From: Pilimelia anulata
GTDB taxonomy: Bacteria > Actinomycetota > Actinomycetes > Mycobacteriales > Micromonosporaceae
Assembly (NCBI RefSeq): GCF_014647895.1
Contig: NZ_BMQB01000001.1
Span: 744,001 to 808,000, forward strand
DNA: 64,000 nt
Direction of reading: 5' to 3'
A program made the translations under genes and the position numbers. Numbering within the stretch: position 1 is the stretch's first letter; each line of letters begins with the position of its first letter. Positions 34,959-42,721 of this stretch are shown piece by piece. The notes beneath the pieces are model-generated. The model did no database searches, was not told the origin of the DNA, and saw only the letters and a list, made by a program, of their open reading frames with translations.

Positions 34959-35810
34959 ATGTCGTCCACGGTGCTCGATCCACCCCTGGTGCCGGCCGCG
35001 GCCCCGCCGGCCGCCGCCCGCCCGCCGGGCGCGGCCCGCCGGCTCGGCCGGCGGCTGATCGGGCTGCGCAAGCTGACCGGGCTGGTCGCGGTCCTGCTCG
35101 CCTGGCAGTGGGGGACCGCGCACGGCGACGCGTGGGGCGCGATGACCCCGTCCCCGGCCGAGGTCGGCGCGGCCGCCGCCGAGCTGCTGCGCTCCGGCGA
35201 GCTGGCCGACCACCTGGCCGTCTCGCTCGGCCGGGTCGGCGCCGGCCTGGCCATCGGGCTGGGCGCCGGCCTGCTCCTCGGCCTGGGCGCCGGGCTGCTG
35301 CGGCTGGTCGAGGACGTCGTGGACGCGCCGCTGCAGGCCCTGCGGATGCTGCCGCACCTGGCGCTGCTGCCGCTGTTCATCATCTGGTTCGGCATCGGCG
35401 AGCAGTCGAAGGTGACGCTGATCGCCGTCGGGGCGGTGTTCCCGCTGTACCTGAACGTGCTGCACGGCATCCGCGGGGTGGACGAGCGGCTGGTCGAGTC
35501 CGCCCGGTCCTGCGGCGTGCGCGGGCCCGCGCTGGTCCGCCGGGTGATCCTGCCCGGCGCGCTGCCGCAGATCCTGATCGGACTCCGCCAGGCCCTCGGC
35601 GTCGGCTGGCTGGGCCTGGTCGTCGCCGAGCTGGTCAACGCGGAGGCGGGGATCGGGTTCCTGCTCAACGACGCCAAGGAGTTCCTGCGTACGGACAAGA
35701 TCTTCGTGGTGCTGGTGCTGTACGCGCTGTTCGGGGTGGCCACCGACCAGCTCGTCCGATTCGTGGAGCGGCGCGCGCTGGCGTGGCGCCGCGGGTTCGC
35801 AGGGGAGTGA
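34959..35810 (+). CDS. ABC transporter permease, SsuC/TauC type
   Basis: The protein has 283 residues with AAGGGAG before ATG 34959. About six transmembrane helices follow a charged N-terminus. The BPD_transp_1 cytoplasmic loop reads ESARSCGVRGPALVRRVILPGALPQI (loop core LPGALPQILIGLR, about 205), the site that docks the ATPase. Family members take up sulfonates, taurine, nitrate or related anions. It is the first structural gene of a five-gene operon; the ATPase gene begins one base after its stop. The sulfur assignment rests on the Cys leader peptide and the AprA-like partner. Confidence 0.88.
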   Translation: MSSTVLDPPLVPAAAPPAAARPPGAARRLGRRLIGLRKLTGLVAVLLAWQWGTAHGDAWGAMTPSPAEVGAAAAELLRSGELADHLAVSLGRVGAGLAIGLGAGLLLGLGAGLLRLVEDVVDAPLQALRMLPHLALLPLFIIWFGIGEQSKVTLIAVGAVFPLYLNVLHGIRGVDERLVESARSCGVRGPALVRRVILPGALPQILIGLRQALGVGWLGLVVAELVNAEAGIGFLLNDAKEFLRTDKIFVVLVLYALFGVATDQLVRFVERRALAWRRGFAGE

Positions 35811-35811
35811 G

Positions 35812-36546
35812 ATGACGGCGACGACCACCGCCGCGGCGGTGTGGGTGCGGGACGCCCGGCGCGCGTACGACGGGCGCCCGGTGCTGCGCGGCGTGGACCT
35901 GGACATCGGCCCCGGCGAGTTCGTGGCCCTGCTCGGGGCCAGCGGCTGCGGCAAGAGCACCTTCCTGCGCGCGCTCGGCGGGCTGGACCGGGAGGCGACC
36001 GGCGCGATGGACATCCCGGCCCGCCGGGCGATCGTGTTCCAGGAGCACCGGCTGCTGCCGTGGACGCGGGTGTGGCGCAACGTCGTCCTCGGCCTGACCG
36101 GCCGGGACCTGCGCGGGCGGGCCCTCGCCGCGCTCGCCGAGGTCGGCCTGGCCGGGCACGCCGACGCGTGGCCGCGGACGCTGTCCGGCGGCGAGTCGCA
36201 GCGGGTGGCGCTGGCCCGGGCGCTGGTCCGGACGCCGGAGCTGCTGCTGCTGGACGAGCCGTTCGGCGCGCTGGACGCGCTGACCCGGCTGCGCGCCCGG
36301 GCGCTCGTCGGCGAGCTGTGGGCCGAGCACCGGCCGGCCGTCCTGCTCGTCACCCACGACGTCGACGAGGCGCTCCAGCTCGCCGACCGCGCCCTGATCA
36401 TGCGCGGCGGGGTGATCGCCGCGGAGTTCCCCGTCGACGTACCCCGGCCGCGCGCCCTCGACCACCCGCGGCTGCTCGCCCTGCGCCGGGAGCTGCTCGC
36501 CGGCCTGGGCGTGCCCGCCGCCGAACCCCGAGGAGATGACCGATGA
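35812..36546 (+). CDS. ABC transporter ATP-binding protein, SsuB/TauB type
   Basis: The protein has 244 residues and all ABC ATPase motifs: Walker A GASGCGKST (about 42), Q-loop VFQEHRLLPW (about 79), signature LSGGESQRVALARAL (about 124), Walker B LLLLDEPFGALD (about 143) and switch His in LLVTHDVDEA. FQEHRLLPW and LDEPFGALDALTR are typical for the nitrate/sulfonate/taurine group. It energises the permease in front. Its stop overlaps the flavoprotein start by 4 bp (ATGA). Confidence 0.92.
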   Translation: MTATTTAAAVWVRDARRAYDGRPVLRGVDLDIGPGEFVALLGASGCGKSTFLRALGGLDREATGAMDIPARRAIVFQEHRLLPWTRVWRNVVLGLTGRDLRGRALAALAEVGLAGHADAWPRTLSGGESQRVALARALVRTPELLLLDEPFGALDALTRLRARALVGELWAEHRPAVLLVTHDVDEALQLADRALIMRGGVIAAEFPVDVPRPRALDHPRLLALRRELLAGLGVPAAEPRGDDR

Positions 36547-38144
36547 GCACAGTGGAGGTTCTCGACCTGGCCGCGGACGTCGTGGTCGTCGGCGGCGGCC
36601 CGGCCGGCGCCTGGGCGGCGCTGACCGCCGCCGAGGCCGGCGCCGACGTGCTGCTGCTGGACAAGGGCTACTGCGGCACGTCCGGGCCGACCGCGTCCGG
36701 CGGCACCGGCGTCTGGTACGTCGCGCCGAACCAGGCCGACCGGGAGCGGGCCCGGGCCAGCCGGGAGGCGCTCGGCGGGCACCTGGCCGACCGGCGCTGG
36801 ATGGACCGGGTGCTGGACCGGACGTACGCGAACATGAACCGGCTCGCCGAGGACATGCGGTACCCGTTCCCGGTGGTCGACGGCAAGCCGTACAAGCGGG
36901 GGGTGCAGGGGCCGGAGTACATGCGCCGGATGCGCGCCCGGATCAAGCGCGCCGGCGTCCGGATCCTCGACCACAGCCCGGTCCTGGAGCTGCTCACCGA
37001 CCCGGCCGGGTCGGTCGCCGGGGTGCGCGGGTACCGGCGCCAGCACGACCACGGGTACCGGGTCCGGGCCGGCGCGGTGGTGCTGGCCACCGGCGGCTGC
37101 GCGTTCCTGTCCGGGGCGCTGGGCTGCAACGTCAACACCGGCGACGGCGCGCTGTACGCCGCGGAGGTCGGCGCGGACCTGTCCGGGATGGAGTTCTCCA
37201 CCGCGTACGCCATCGCGCCCGCGTTCACCTCGGTGACCAAGACGGCGTACTACAACTTCGCCACCTTCTTCCGCGCCGACGGCTCCCCGCTGGTCGGCGC
37301 CGGCAGCCAGGGCGGCCGCTCGGTCATCGCCCGCGAGCTGCTCACCGGGCCGGTGCTGTGCACGATCGACCGGGCCACGCCGGCGCAGCAGGAGCAGATG
37401 CGGCTGGGGCAGCCGAACTTCTTCCTGCCGTTCGACCGGCTGGGCATCGACCCGTTCACCGACCGGTTCCCGGTCACGCTGCTGCTGGAGGGCACGGTCC
37501 GCGGCACCGGCGGGATCCGGATCCACGACGACGACTGCGCCACCGCCGTCCCCGGCCTGTACGCCGCGGGCGACGCGGCCACCCGGGAGCTGATCTGCGG
37601 CGGCTTCACCGGCGGCGGCAGCCACAACTCGGCGTGGGCGATGTCCTCGGGCACCTGGGCCGGGCGCGGCGCCGCCCGGTTCGCCGCGGCGCTCGGCCCG
37701 GCCGCCGCCCGGCGGCGGCTCACCCCGGCCGGTGGCGCCGGCCTGCGCCCGACCGGCGGCGCGCCCGCCCCGGACTGGCGGGCCGCCGTGGCGGTGGTCC
37801 GGGAGCAGGTGCACCCGTACGACCGCAACTACCTGCGGCACGGCGACCGGCTGCGCCCCGCCCTGGCCGCGCTCGACGGCACCTGGCGCGCCCTGCGCGG
37901 CGGCGCCCGGGCCGCCGGCGCCGACGCGGTGCGCACCCGGCAGGCGGCGGCGATGGTCGCGCACGCCCGCTGGATGTACACCGGCGCGCTCGCCCGCACC
38001 GAGAGCCGGGGGATGGCCCGGCGGCAGGAGTACCCGCAGCTCGACCCCGGCCAGCGGCACCGGCTCACCGTCGGCGGCCTGGACGAGCTGTGGACCGCCC
38101 CCGAGCCGGTCGCCGGCCGCGCCCTCGCGGCGGTGGCGTCGTGA
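36543..38144 (+). CDS. FAD-dependent oxidoreductase of the fumarate reductase / AprA superfamily
   Basis: The protein has 533 residues. The N-terminal VVVVGGGPAGAWAALTAAEA binds the FAD ADP part. CGTSGPTASGGTG (about 42), VVLATGGCAFLSGALGCNVN (first part VVLATGGCAFLSG, about 180), TGDGALYAAEVGADL and GLYAAGDAA (about 338) follow the order of FrdA/SdhA/AprA flavoproteins. The capping region is shorter than in AprA (usually above 600 residues). The two-cluster ferredoxin encoded next (4-bp overlap) resembles AprB, so the pair is an AprAB-like unit embedded in an ABC import operon. It probably performs an oxidation or reduction of the imported sulfur compound in the cytoplasm; the reaction is inference. 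Confidence 0.85.
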   Translation: MSTVEVLDLAADVVVVGGGPAGAWAALTAAEAGADVLLLDKGYCGTSGPTASGGTGVWYVAPNQADRERARASREALGGHLADRRWMDRVLDRTYANMNRLAEDMRYPFPVVDGKPYKRGVQGPEYMRRMRARIKRAGVRILDHSPVLELLTDPAGSVAGVRGYRRQHDHGYRVRAGAVVLATGGCAFLSGALGCNVNTGDGALYAAEVGADLSGMEFSTAYAIAPAFTSVTKTAYYNFATFFRADGSPLVGAGSQGGRSVIARELLTGPVLCTIDRATPAQQEQMRLGQPNFFLPFDRLGIDPFTDRFPVTLLLEGTVRGTGGIRIHDDDCATAVPGLYAAGDAATRELICGGFTGGGSHNSAWAMSSGTWAGRGAARFAAALGPAAARRRLTPAGGAGLRPTGGAPAPDWRAAVAVVREQVHPYDRNYLRHGDRLRPALAALDGTWRALRGGARAAGADAVRTRQAAAMVAHARWMYTGALARTESRGMARRQEYPQLDPGQRHRLTVGGLDELWTAPEPVAGRALAAVAS

Positions 38145-38500
38145 TCGAGCTGGTCTCGGCCGACCGCTGCGTCACCTGCGACGTGTGCGTGGCGGTCTGC
38201 CCGACGAACGTCTTCGACAGCGGCCCCGCCGGGCTCCCGGTGATCGCCCGGCAGGGCGACTGCCAGACCTGCTTCATGTGCGAGGCGCACTGCCCGGCCG
38301 ACGCCCTGTTCGTCGCCCCGCAGACCGCGCCCGTACCGGCCGACTCGCCGCTGCGCGACGAGGCCCACCTGGCCGCGACCGGTCTGCTCGGCAGCTACCG
38401 CCGGGAGATCGGCTGGGGCCGCGGCCGCCGGCCGGGCGCCCGGCTCGCCGTCGGCCCGGCCCTGCCGCCCGGCCGGATCACCCCGGCCGGCGCCCGATGA
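38141..38500 (+). CDS. two-[4Fe-4S] ferredoxin, AprB-like
   Basis: From GTG 38141, overlapping the flavoprotein stop by 4 bp (GTGA), the protein has 119 residues. Two classical cluster motifs are present: CVTCDVCVAVCP (about 10-21) and CQTCFMCEAHCP (about 43-54). The remaining C-terminal half is Pro/Arg-rich and without cysteines. It presumably passes electrons between the FAD protein and an unidentified donor or acceptor. Overlapping translation suggests a stoichiometric complex with the flavoprotein. Confidence 0.9.
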   Translation: MIELVSADRCVTCDVCVAVCPTNVFDSGPAGLPVIARQGDCQTCFMCEAHCPADALFVAPQTAPVPADSPLRDEAHLAATGLLGSYRREIGWGRGRRPGARLAVGPALPPGRITPAGAR

Positions 38501-38520
38501 CCACCCCGAAGGGAACGACC

Positions 38521-39507
38521 ATGCGACCTCCCCGACGCACCGCCGTGCTGGCGCTGGCCGCCGCCGCGCTGCTCGCGGCGGCCGGCTGCGGCGGGCCGGC
38601 GGACGCCGAGGGCGACGGCCCGCGCGGCGGCACCCTGCGGATCGGCGCGATCGGCACCGGCAACAAGCTCACGGGCCCGGTCGGCTACCTGCTGGCCGGG
38701 GGCGGGCTGGTCCCGCTGCTGGGCGGGCTGGGGGTGACCGCGGTGCAGGTGGTGACGTTCCCGAACGGGCCGGACCTCAACCAGGCGCTCGCGGCCGGCG
38801 AGCTGGACCTCGCCACGTACGGCGACACCCCGGCGCTGGTCGCCCGCGGCGCCGGCCAGCCGACCCGGCTGGTCGCCCAGTCGCAGGTCAACCTGGACGC
38901 CGGCATCCTCGCCCGCAAGGGCGGCGGCCCGACCTCGCTCGCCGGCCTGGTCGGGAAGAAGGTGGCGGTGCAGACCGGCTCGTACATCCACCGGTACCTG
39001 CTCGGCGCCCTCGCCGACGCGCGGGTCACCCCCGCCCGGATCGTGCACGTCTACTCCACCGACGTCGAGGCGGCGCTGGAGCGCGGGGACGTGGACGCCG
39101 CGGCCGTACCGGCGGCGAACGTCGAGCTGCTGCGCGCCGGGGGCTACCCGCTGCTGGACACCGCCGCCCGGGACCACCCGCGGTACCGCGGCACGAGCGC
39201 GACCGTCGTCACCGAGAAGTACCTGGCCGCCCGCCCCGCGGTCGTGGCCGCCTGGCAGGCCGTGCACCGGGCCGCGCACGAGCGGGCCCGCGGCGACTGG
39301 CCCGGCTTCCTCGCGTACACCACGTCGATCAACGGCTTCCCGCCGGCGGTCGTCGCGGCGAGCACGAGGCCGGAGCAGTGGGCGGCGGAGCCGTTCACCC
39401 CGGCGGGGCTGGCGCTGCTGGGCGGGACGAAGGAGTTCCTGGCGGGGCAGAAGTTCCTGAAGAAGGACTTCACCATCGACGCGTGGCTGGCGCCGGGGGC
39501 GCGCTGA
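38521..39507 (+). CDS. ABC substrate-binding lipoprotein (SsuA/TauA/NMT1 type)
   Basis: The protein has 328 residues from ATG 38521 with GAAGGGA 8 nt upstream. ATG 38497, overlapping the ferredoxin stop, is in frame and possible. A signal peptide ends in a lipobox (LLAAAGC). The mature part has the periplasmic-binding fold of the sulfonate/taurine group: TLRIGAIGTGNK, an ATYGDTPALVARG loop (about 98), VGKKVAVQTGSYIHRYLLGA (first part VGKKVAVQTGS, about 142) and a VEAALERGDVDAAAVPA segment. It captures the solute for the permease and ATPase. Its 3' end overlaps the convergent XRE gene by 38 bp. Confidence 0.88.
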   Translation: MRPPRRTAVLALAAAALLAAAGCGGPADAEGDGPRGGTLRIGAIGTGNKLTGPVGYLLAGGGLVPLLGGLGVTAVQVVTFPNGPDLNQALAAGELDLATYGDTPALVARGAGQPTRLVAQSQVNLDAGILARKGGGPTSLAGLVGKKVAVQTGSYIHRYLLGALADARVTPARIVHVYSTDVEAALERGDVDAAAVPAANVELLRAGGYPLLDTAARDHPRYRGTSATVVTEKYLAARPAVVAAWQAVHRAAHERARGDWPGFLAYTTSINGFPPAVVAASTRPEQWAAEPFTPAGLALLGGTKEFLAGQKFLKKDFTIDAWLAPGAR

Positions 39508-40486
39508 CCCGGTCAACCGGGGCGGTCGGCGGTTCGCCGGCCGCCCCGTTCGCGTCCCCGTCCGGGACCGCGGCCGGCTCCCAGCCGATGCCCACGAAGC
39601 CCGGCGGGACCGGCGCGCGCACGACGTGCACGTCGCCGTACGGGCCCACCGGCACCTCGGTCCGGGTCCGGTCGGGCCAGCCCTGCCGCTCCCGGGTGAA
39701 CCGCCAGCAGCGGGCCGGGCGGGCGTCCGGGGCGAAGGTCAGCGCGAGCGCGGTGTGCTGGGCGGGGGCGCGGAAGAACCGGCCGAACTCGGTGTCCGGG
39801 CTGCCGCTGGTGTCGGTCACCCGGAACCGGACGAGCGCGGTGTCGCCGGCCCGCAGCCGTCGGTCCAGCAGCAGCTCGGCCACGATCAGCGGGTGCTGGG
39901 GGTGCTGCCGGACCCGGCCGAGCCGGCAGTGGGCCAGCGCCTCGAACCGGACGGTCCGGCCGAGGTCGATGCCGGGGGCACCGTGGTGCACGGTCACGTA
40001 CCGGTCGACGTCCGCCGCCGCCTCCAGCGTGACCAGCGACTCCATCGAGGTCAGGCAGCTCCCGGCGGAGACCCGGACCTGGTCCCAGGCGCTGATCACC
40101 CGCAGCCGGTCGTCCCGCCAGCCCAGCTCCTCGGTCAGCGCGGTGACCGGCTCGCCGAGCTGGATGATCTCCGCGAACCGGCGCGGCGGGGTGCGCCGGC
40201 GCGGGCCGGGGCCGCGCGGGCGCGGCGCGCCGAGCAGCCGGAACAGCGACCGCGGCGGCAGTTCCAGCACCCGCTCCAGGACGGTCACCGCGCTCATCGA
40301 CTCGGGGCGCTCGGGGCGGCGGCGGCCGGACTGCCAGGCGCTGAGCGTGGCCAGGCCGACCGGGGTACCGGCGGCGAGCAGGCGCTGCCGCAGCCGGTCC
40401 AGGGACAGGCCGCGGGCCTTGATGGCGGCGCGCAGGGCCGTGTGGAACGGACCCTGGCGCAGGGTGGACCTGAGGTGCTGTTGCAT
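39470..40486 (-). CDS. XRE-like transcriptional regulator with large unknown C-terminal domain
   Basis: The protein has 338 residues from ATG 40486 (GGGAAGAG upstream). The N-terminus is a helix-turn-helix: ALRAAIKARGLSLDRLRQRL, then GLATLSAWQSGRRRPERPES (about 15-65). The remaining 240 residues form a soluble domain with beta character (FEALAHCRLGRVRQHPQHP, ALVRFRVTDTSGSPDTEFG) that I do not recognise; it may be a sensor. The promoter region carries a nested palindrome at 40550-40579, a likely autoregulatory site. It is convergent with the sulfur operon. Confidence 0.75.
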   Translation of the reverse strand: MQQHLRSTLRQGPFHTALRAAIKARGLSLDRLRQRLLAAGTPVGLATLSAWQSGRRRPERPESMSAVTVLERVLELPPRSLFRLLGAPRPRGPGPRRRTPPRRFAEIIQLGEPVTALTEELGWRDDRLRVISAWDQVRVSAGSCLTSMESLVTLEAAADVDRYVTVHHGAPGIDLGRTVRFEALAHCRLGRVRQHPQHPLIVAELLLDRRLRAGDTALVRFRVTDTSGSPDTEFGRFFRAPAQHTALALTFAPDARPARCWRFTRERQGWPDRTRTEVPVGPYGDVHVVRAPVPPGFVGIGWEPAAVPDGDANGAAGEPPTAPVDRVSAPPAPATRRW

Positions 40487-40549
40487 GGTGCTCTTCCCGC
40501 CGGGACAACGGTCTGTACGCCGCGAGGCTAGCCCGCTCCACGGCCCCGG

Positions 40550-40579
40550 CCATGTGAACGTTCACCAATATTCACATGG
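40550..40579. promoter_or_regulatory. nested palindromic operator
   Basis: CCATGTGAA (40550-40558) and TTCACATGG (40571-40579) form a perfect 9-bp inverted repeat with 12-bp spacing. The 12-bp palindrome GTGAACGTTCAC (40554-40565) overlaps the left arm. It lies 64 bp upstream of the XRE regulator start, so autoregulation is likely. Confidence 0.6.
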
Positions 40580-41297
40580 CGAGTAACCGGGCGCCTGCGG
40601 CTTCGGCCCGGACCGCCGGCGGTGCCGGGCATCTGTGAAAACCGGGAGGTGCCAATCGCACCGTGATGTCTTGTCCCGGCCACCGGGCGTTCGCATACTG
40701 CCCGAGCGAGCGCCCGCCCCGACCGCGTGCCGGGGCGGCCCGGCGGCGGGATCGGGACCCCGCCGCCAGTTCGCTCGCCCCGGCCGAGGGCCGAGGGGCG
40801 CCCGCCCCGCCGGGGCCGGGCGGCCCGGATCAGGACACCGGGCCGCCGACGGACGCCGGGTCGTGACCCTACGTGGTCATGGCCCGGCGTCCGGGTTACT
40901 TCACGCTGGGTTAACGCCCACCTTTTCGACCCGGCGCCGCCCGGTTCCCGCCACCGCCGGGCCGCCCGCCGGCGGCTGAATCGGCCGGCGGGCCAACGCC
41001 GCCCCCGCCGGGATGACAATCCGTGAAAAGCGCGCCCTGTTTCGGCGTATTTATCCGGACTTATCGCAGTGATACCTACGCAGCGTCGCGTCGGCGGGGC
41101 CCGGAGCCCGCGGCGGGCTGTGCCCGGTGTCCGGTTCCGCGTAGCCCACGGGGACCGTCCGCGACGGCGGTCGGGTAGCGGCCATCGGCAGACATTGTGT
41201 GACGCTCGGTGACTCTTTATCGTCGGATTTGCGCCACTCGCACAGGGCAATTCCGGCGCCCCGCATCACGAACAGTCACAGAGCAGGGGAGGACACG
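40580..41297 (+). other. long non-coding region upstream of the polysaccharide operon
   Basis: With the operator region this leaves about 811 bp between the regulator (40486) and the synthase start (41298) without a convincing gene. Short open frames exist on both strands but are Arg/Pro-rich shadows without RBS. It contains a long hairpin (40851-40892), AT-rich patches near 41040-41080 and 41205-41235, and a direct repeat GTGACGCTCGGTGAC at about 41198. A long 5' leader or several regulator sites is the likely reading. Confidence 0.5.
40851..40892 (+). promoter_or_regulatory. 18-bp stem hairpin
   Basis: Arms 40851-40868 and 40875-40892 pair at 16 of 18 positions around a CTACGT loop; the outer 10 bp (GGACGCCGGG with CCCGGCGTCC) are perfect. 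It sits about 405 bp upstream of the synthase start. It could terminate a transcript or form part of a structured leader. I could not match it to a known riboswitch. Confidence 0.4.
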
Positions 41298-42653
41298 ATG
41301 ACCGCGACCCACGGCTGGCTCCTCGTCGTCGTGAGCCACGCCATCCTGCTCGCCTGGCCCGCCCTGACCGTGGTGCTCGCCGGTGCCGCCGGCCGGTACT
41401 CGGCCGTGCGTACCCGCGACGCCATCGCCGAGCTGCCCGACGGCGGCGCCTCCCCGCGCCAGTTCTGGATCGTCGTCCCCGCGCTGAACGAGGAGGTCGT
41501 CGTCGCCAACACCGTCAACGCCGCCCTCCGCCTCCGCGGCCCGGTGGACACGCTGGTCCGGGTCCTCGTCATCGACGACGGCTCCGACGACCGCACCCCG
41601 GAGATCCTCGGCGCCATCGACCACCCGCGGCTCACCGTCCTGCGCCGCGACCTGCCGGAGGCCCGGCAGGGCAAGGGCGAGGCGCTCAACGCCGCGTACC
41701 GGCTCATCGCCGCCAAGGCCATCGAGGAGGGCGTGGACCCGCAGAAGGTCGTCCTCGGCATCATCGACGGCGACGGCCAGGGCAGCCCCAACCTGCTCAT
41801 CGAGGTCAGCCGCCGGATGCGCGACCCGAAGGTCGGCGCCGTCCAGTGCCAGGTGCGCATCCGCAACCGCGGCAAGCTGCTCGGCGCGGTGCAGGACCTC
41901 GAGTTCGGCGCGGTCGTCAACGCCTTCCAGCGGGTCCGGGACAGCCTGGACACCGTCGGCCTCGGCGGCAACGGCCAGTTCACCCGGCTCGGCGCCCTGC
42001 TCGCCCTCGGCGACGCGCCCTGGTCGGCCTGCCTGGTCGAGGACCTGGAACTGGGCCTGCGGATGCACCTGTCCGGCCTGAGCATCCGGTACACCCCGCG
42101 CGCCTCGGTCACCCAGCAGGCGGTCGTGGACGTCCGCCGGCTCACCCGGCAGCGGACCCGCTGGGCGCAGGGCAACATCCAGTGCGCCCGGTACCTGCTC
42201 AAGCTGGTCACCTCGACGACGATCCGCCCGCGCTCGCTGGCCGAGATGCTGCACTACCTGCTCTCGCCCTGGGCCAACGCGATCCTCACCGCGATCCTCG
42301 CCGGCATGACCGTCGCCGGGGTGGCGGCGCTCGCCGCGGGCCACCCGATCCCGTACCTGCCGACCTGGTGGGACCTCGGCGAGATGTCCGGCGTGTGGCT
42401 GGCCGCCACGCTGTTCCCCGGCTTCGTGTGGACGATCGTCCACCGCCGCCGGCTCGGCGACGAGTCGATCGGCCGGCTGTTCACCGCCGCGCTCGCGTAC
42501 CCCGCATTCCTGATCCTGGGCCTCGTCGCCACCTACCGCGCGGTGTTCCGGCACCTCGCGGGGCGGCAGACCTGGGCGAAGACCGAACGGCTCACGGAGG
42601 AGCTGACACCGCAGGTCATCGGCACGGCCGGCCCACTGGCCGTCGCCGCCTGA
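41298..42653 (+). CDS. membrane GT2-family polysaccharide synthase
   Basis: The protein has 451 residues with GGGGAGGA 5 nt before ATG 41298. One N-terminal helix is followed by a GT2 catalytic domain: VVPALNEE (about 58), VIDDGSDDRTPE (about 92), IIDGDGQG (about 155), VEDLELGLRMH (about 246) and QRTRWAQGN (about 284), the D-D-D-QxxRW set of processive synthases. Three or four C-terminal helices follow. Such enzymes polymerise and export beta-linked sugars such as poly-GlcNAc, hyaluronan or cellulose. The next genes encode a UDP-GlcNAc 2-epimerase and a deacetylase-like secreted protein, so an amino-sugar polymer is the most likely product. Confidence 0.85.
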   Translation: MTATHGWLLVVVSHAILLAWPALTVVLAGAAGRYSAVRTRDAIAELPDGGASPRQFWIVVPALNEEVVVANTVNAALRLRGPVDTLVRVLVIDDGSDDRTPEILGAIDHPRLTVLRRDLPEARQGKGEALNAAYRLIAAKAIEEGVDPQKVVLGIIDGDGQGSPNLLIEVSRRMRDPKVGAVQCQVRIRNRGKLLGAVQDLEFGAVVNAFQRVRDSLDTVGLGGNGQFTRLGALLALGDAPWSACLVEDLELGLRMHLSGLSIRYTPRASVTQQAVVDVRRLTRQRTRWAQGNIQCARYLLKLVTSTTIRPRSLAEMLHYLLSPWANAILTAILAGMTVAGVAALAAGHPIPYLPTWWDLGEMSGVWLAATLFPGFVWTIVHRRRLGDESIGRLFTAALAYPAFLILGLVATYRAVFRHLAGRQTWAKTERLTEELTPQVIGTAGPLAVAA

Positions 42654-42721
42654 CCCGCACCCATCCCCGAACCGCCAACCGTGTCCCGGCACGGCCGACG
42701 GAGAGAGAGAAGCAGAAACCG

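Noticed and set aside
40851..40892. A ydaO/c-di-AMP or c-di-GMP riboswitch
   Set aside because: The hairpin is strong, but I could not find the conserved loop sequences of either class nearby.
40620..41050. Short forward frames (about 70-115 codons) upstream of the GT2 gene
   Set aside because: All are Arg/Pro-rich, mutually overlapping in different frames, and lack RBS and recognisable folds.
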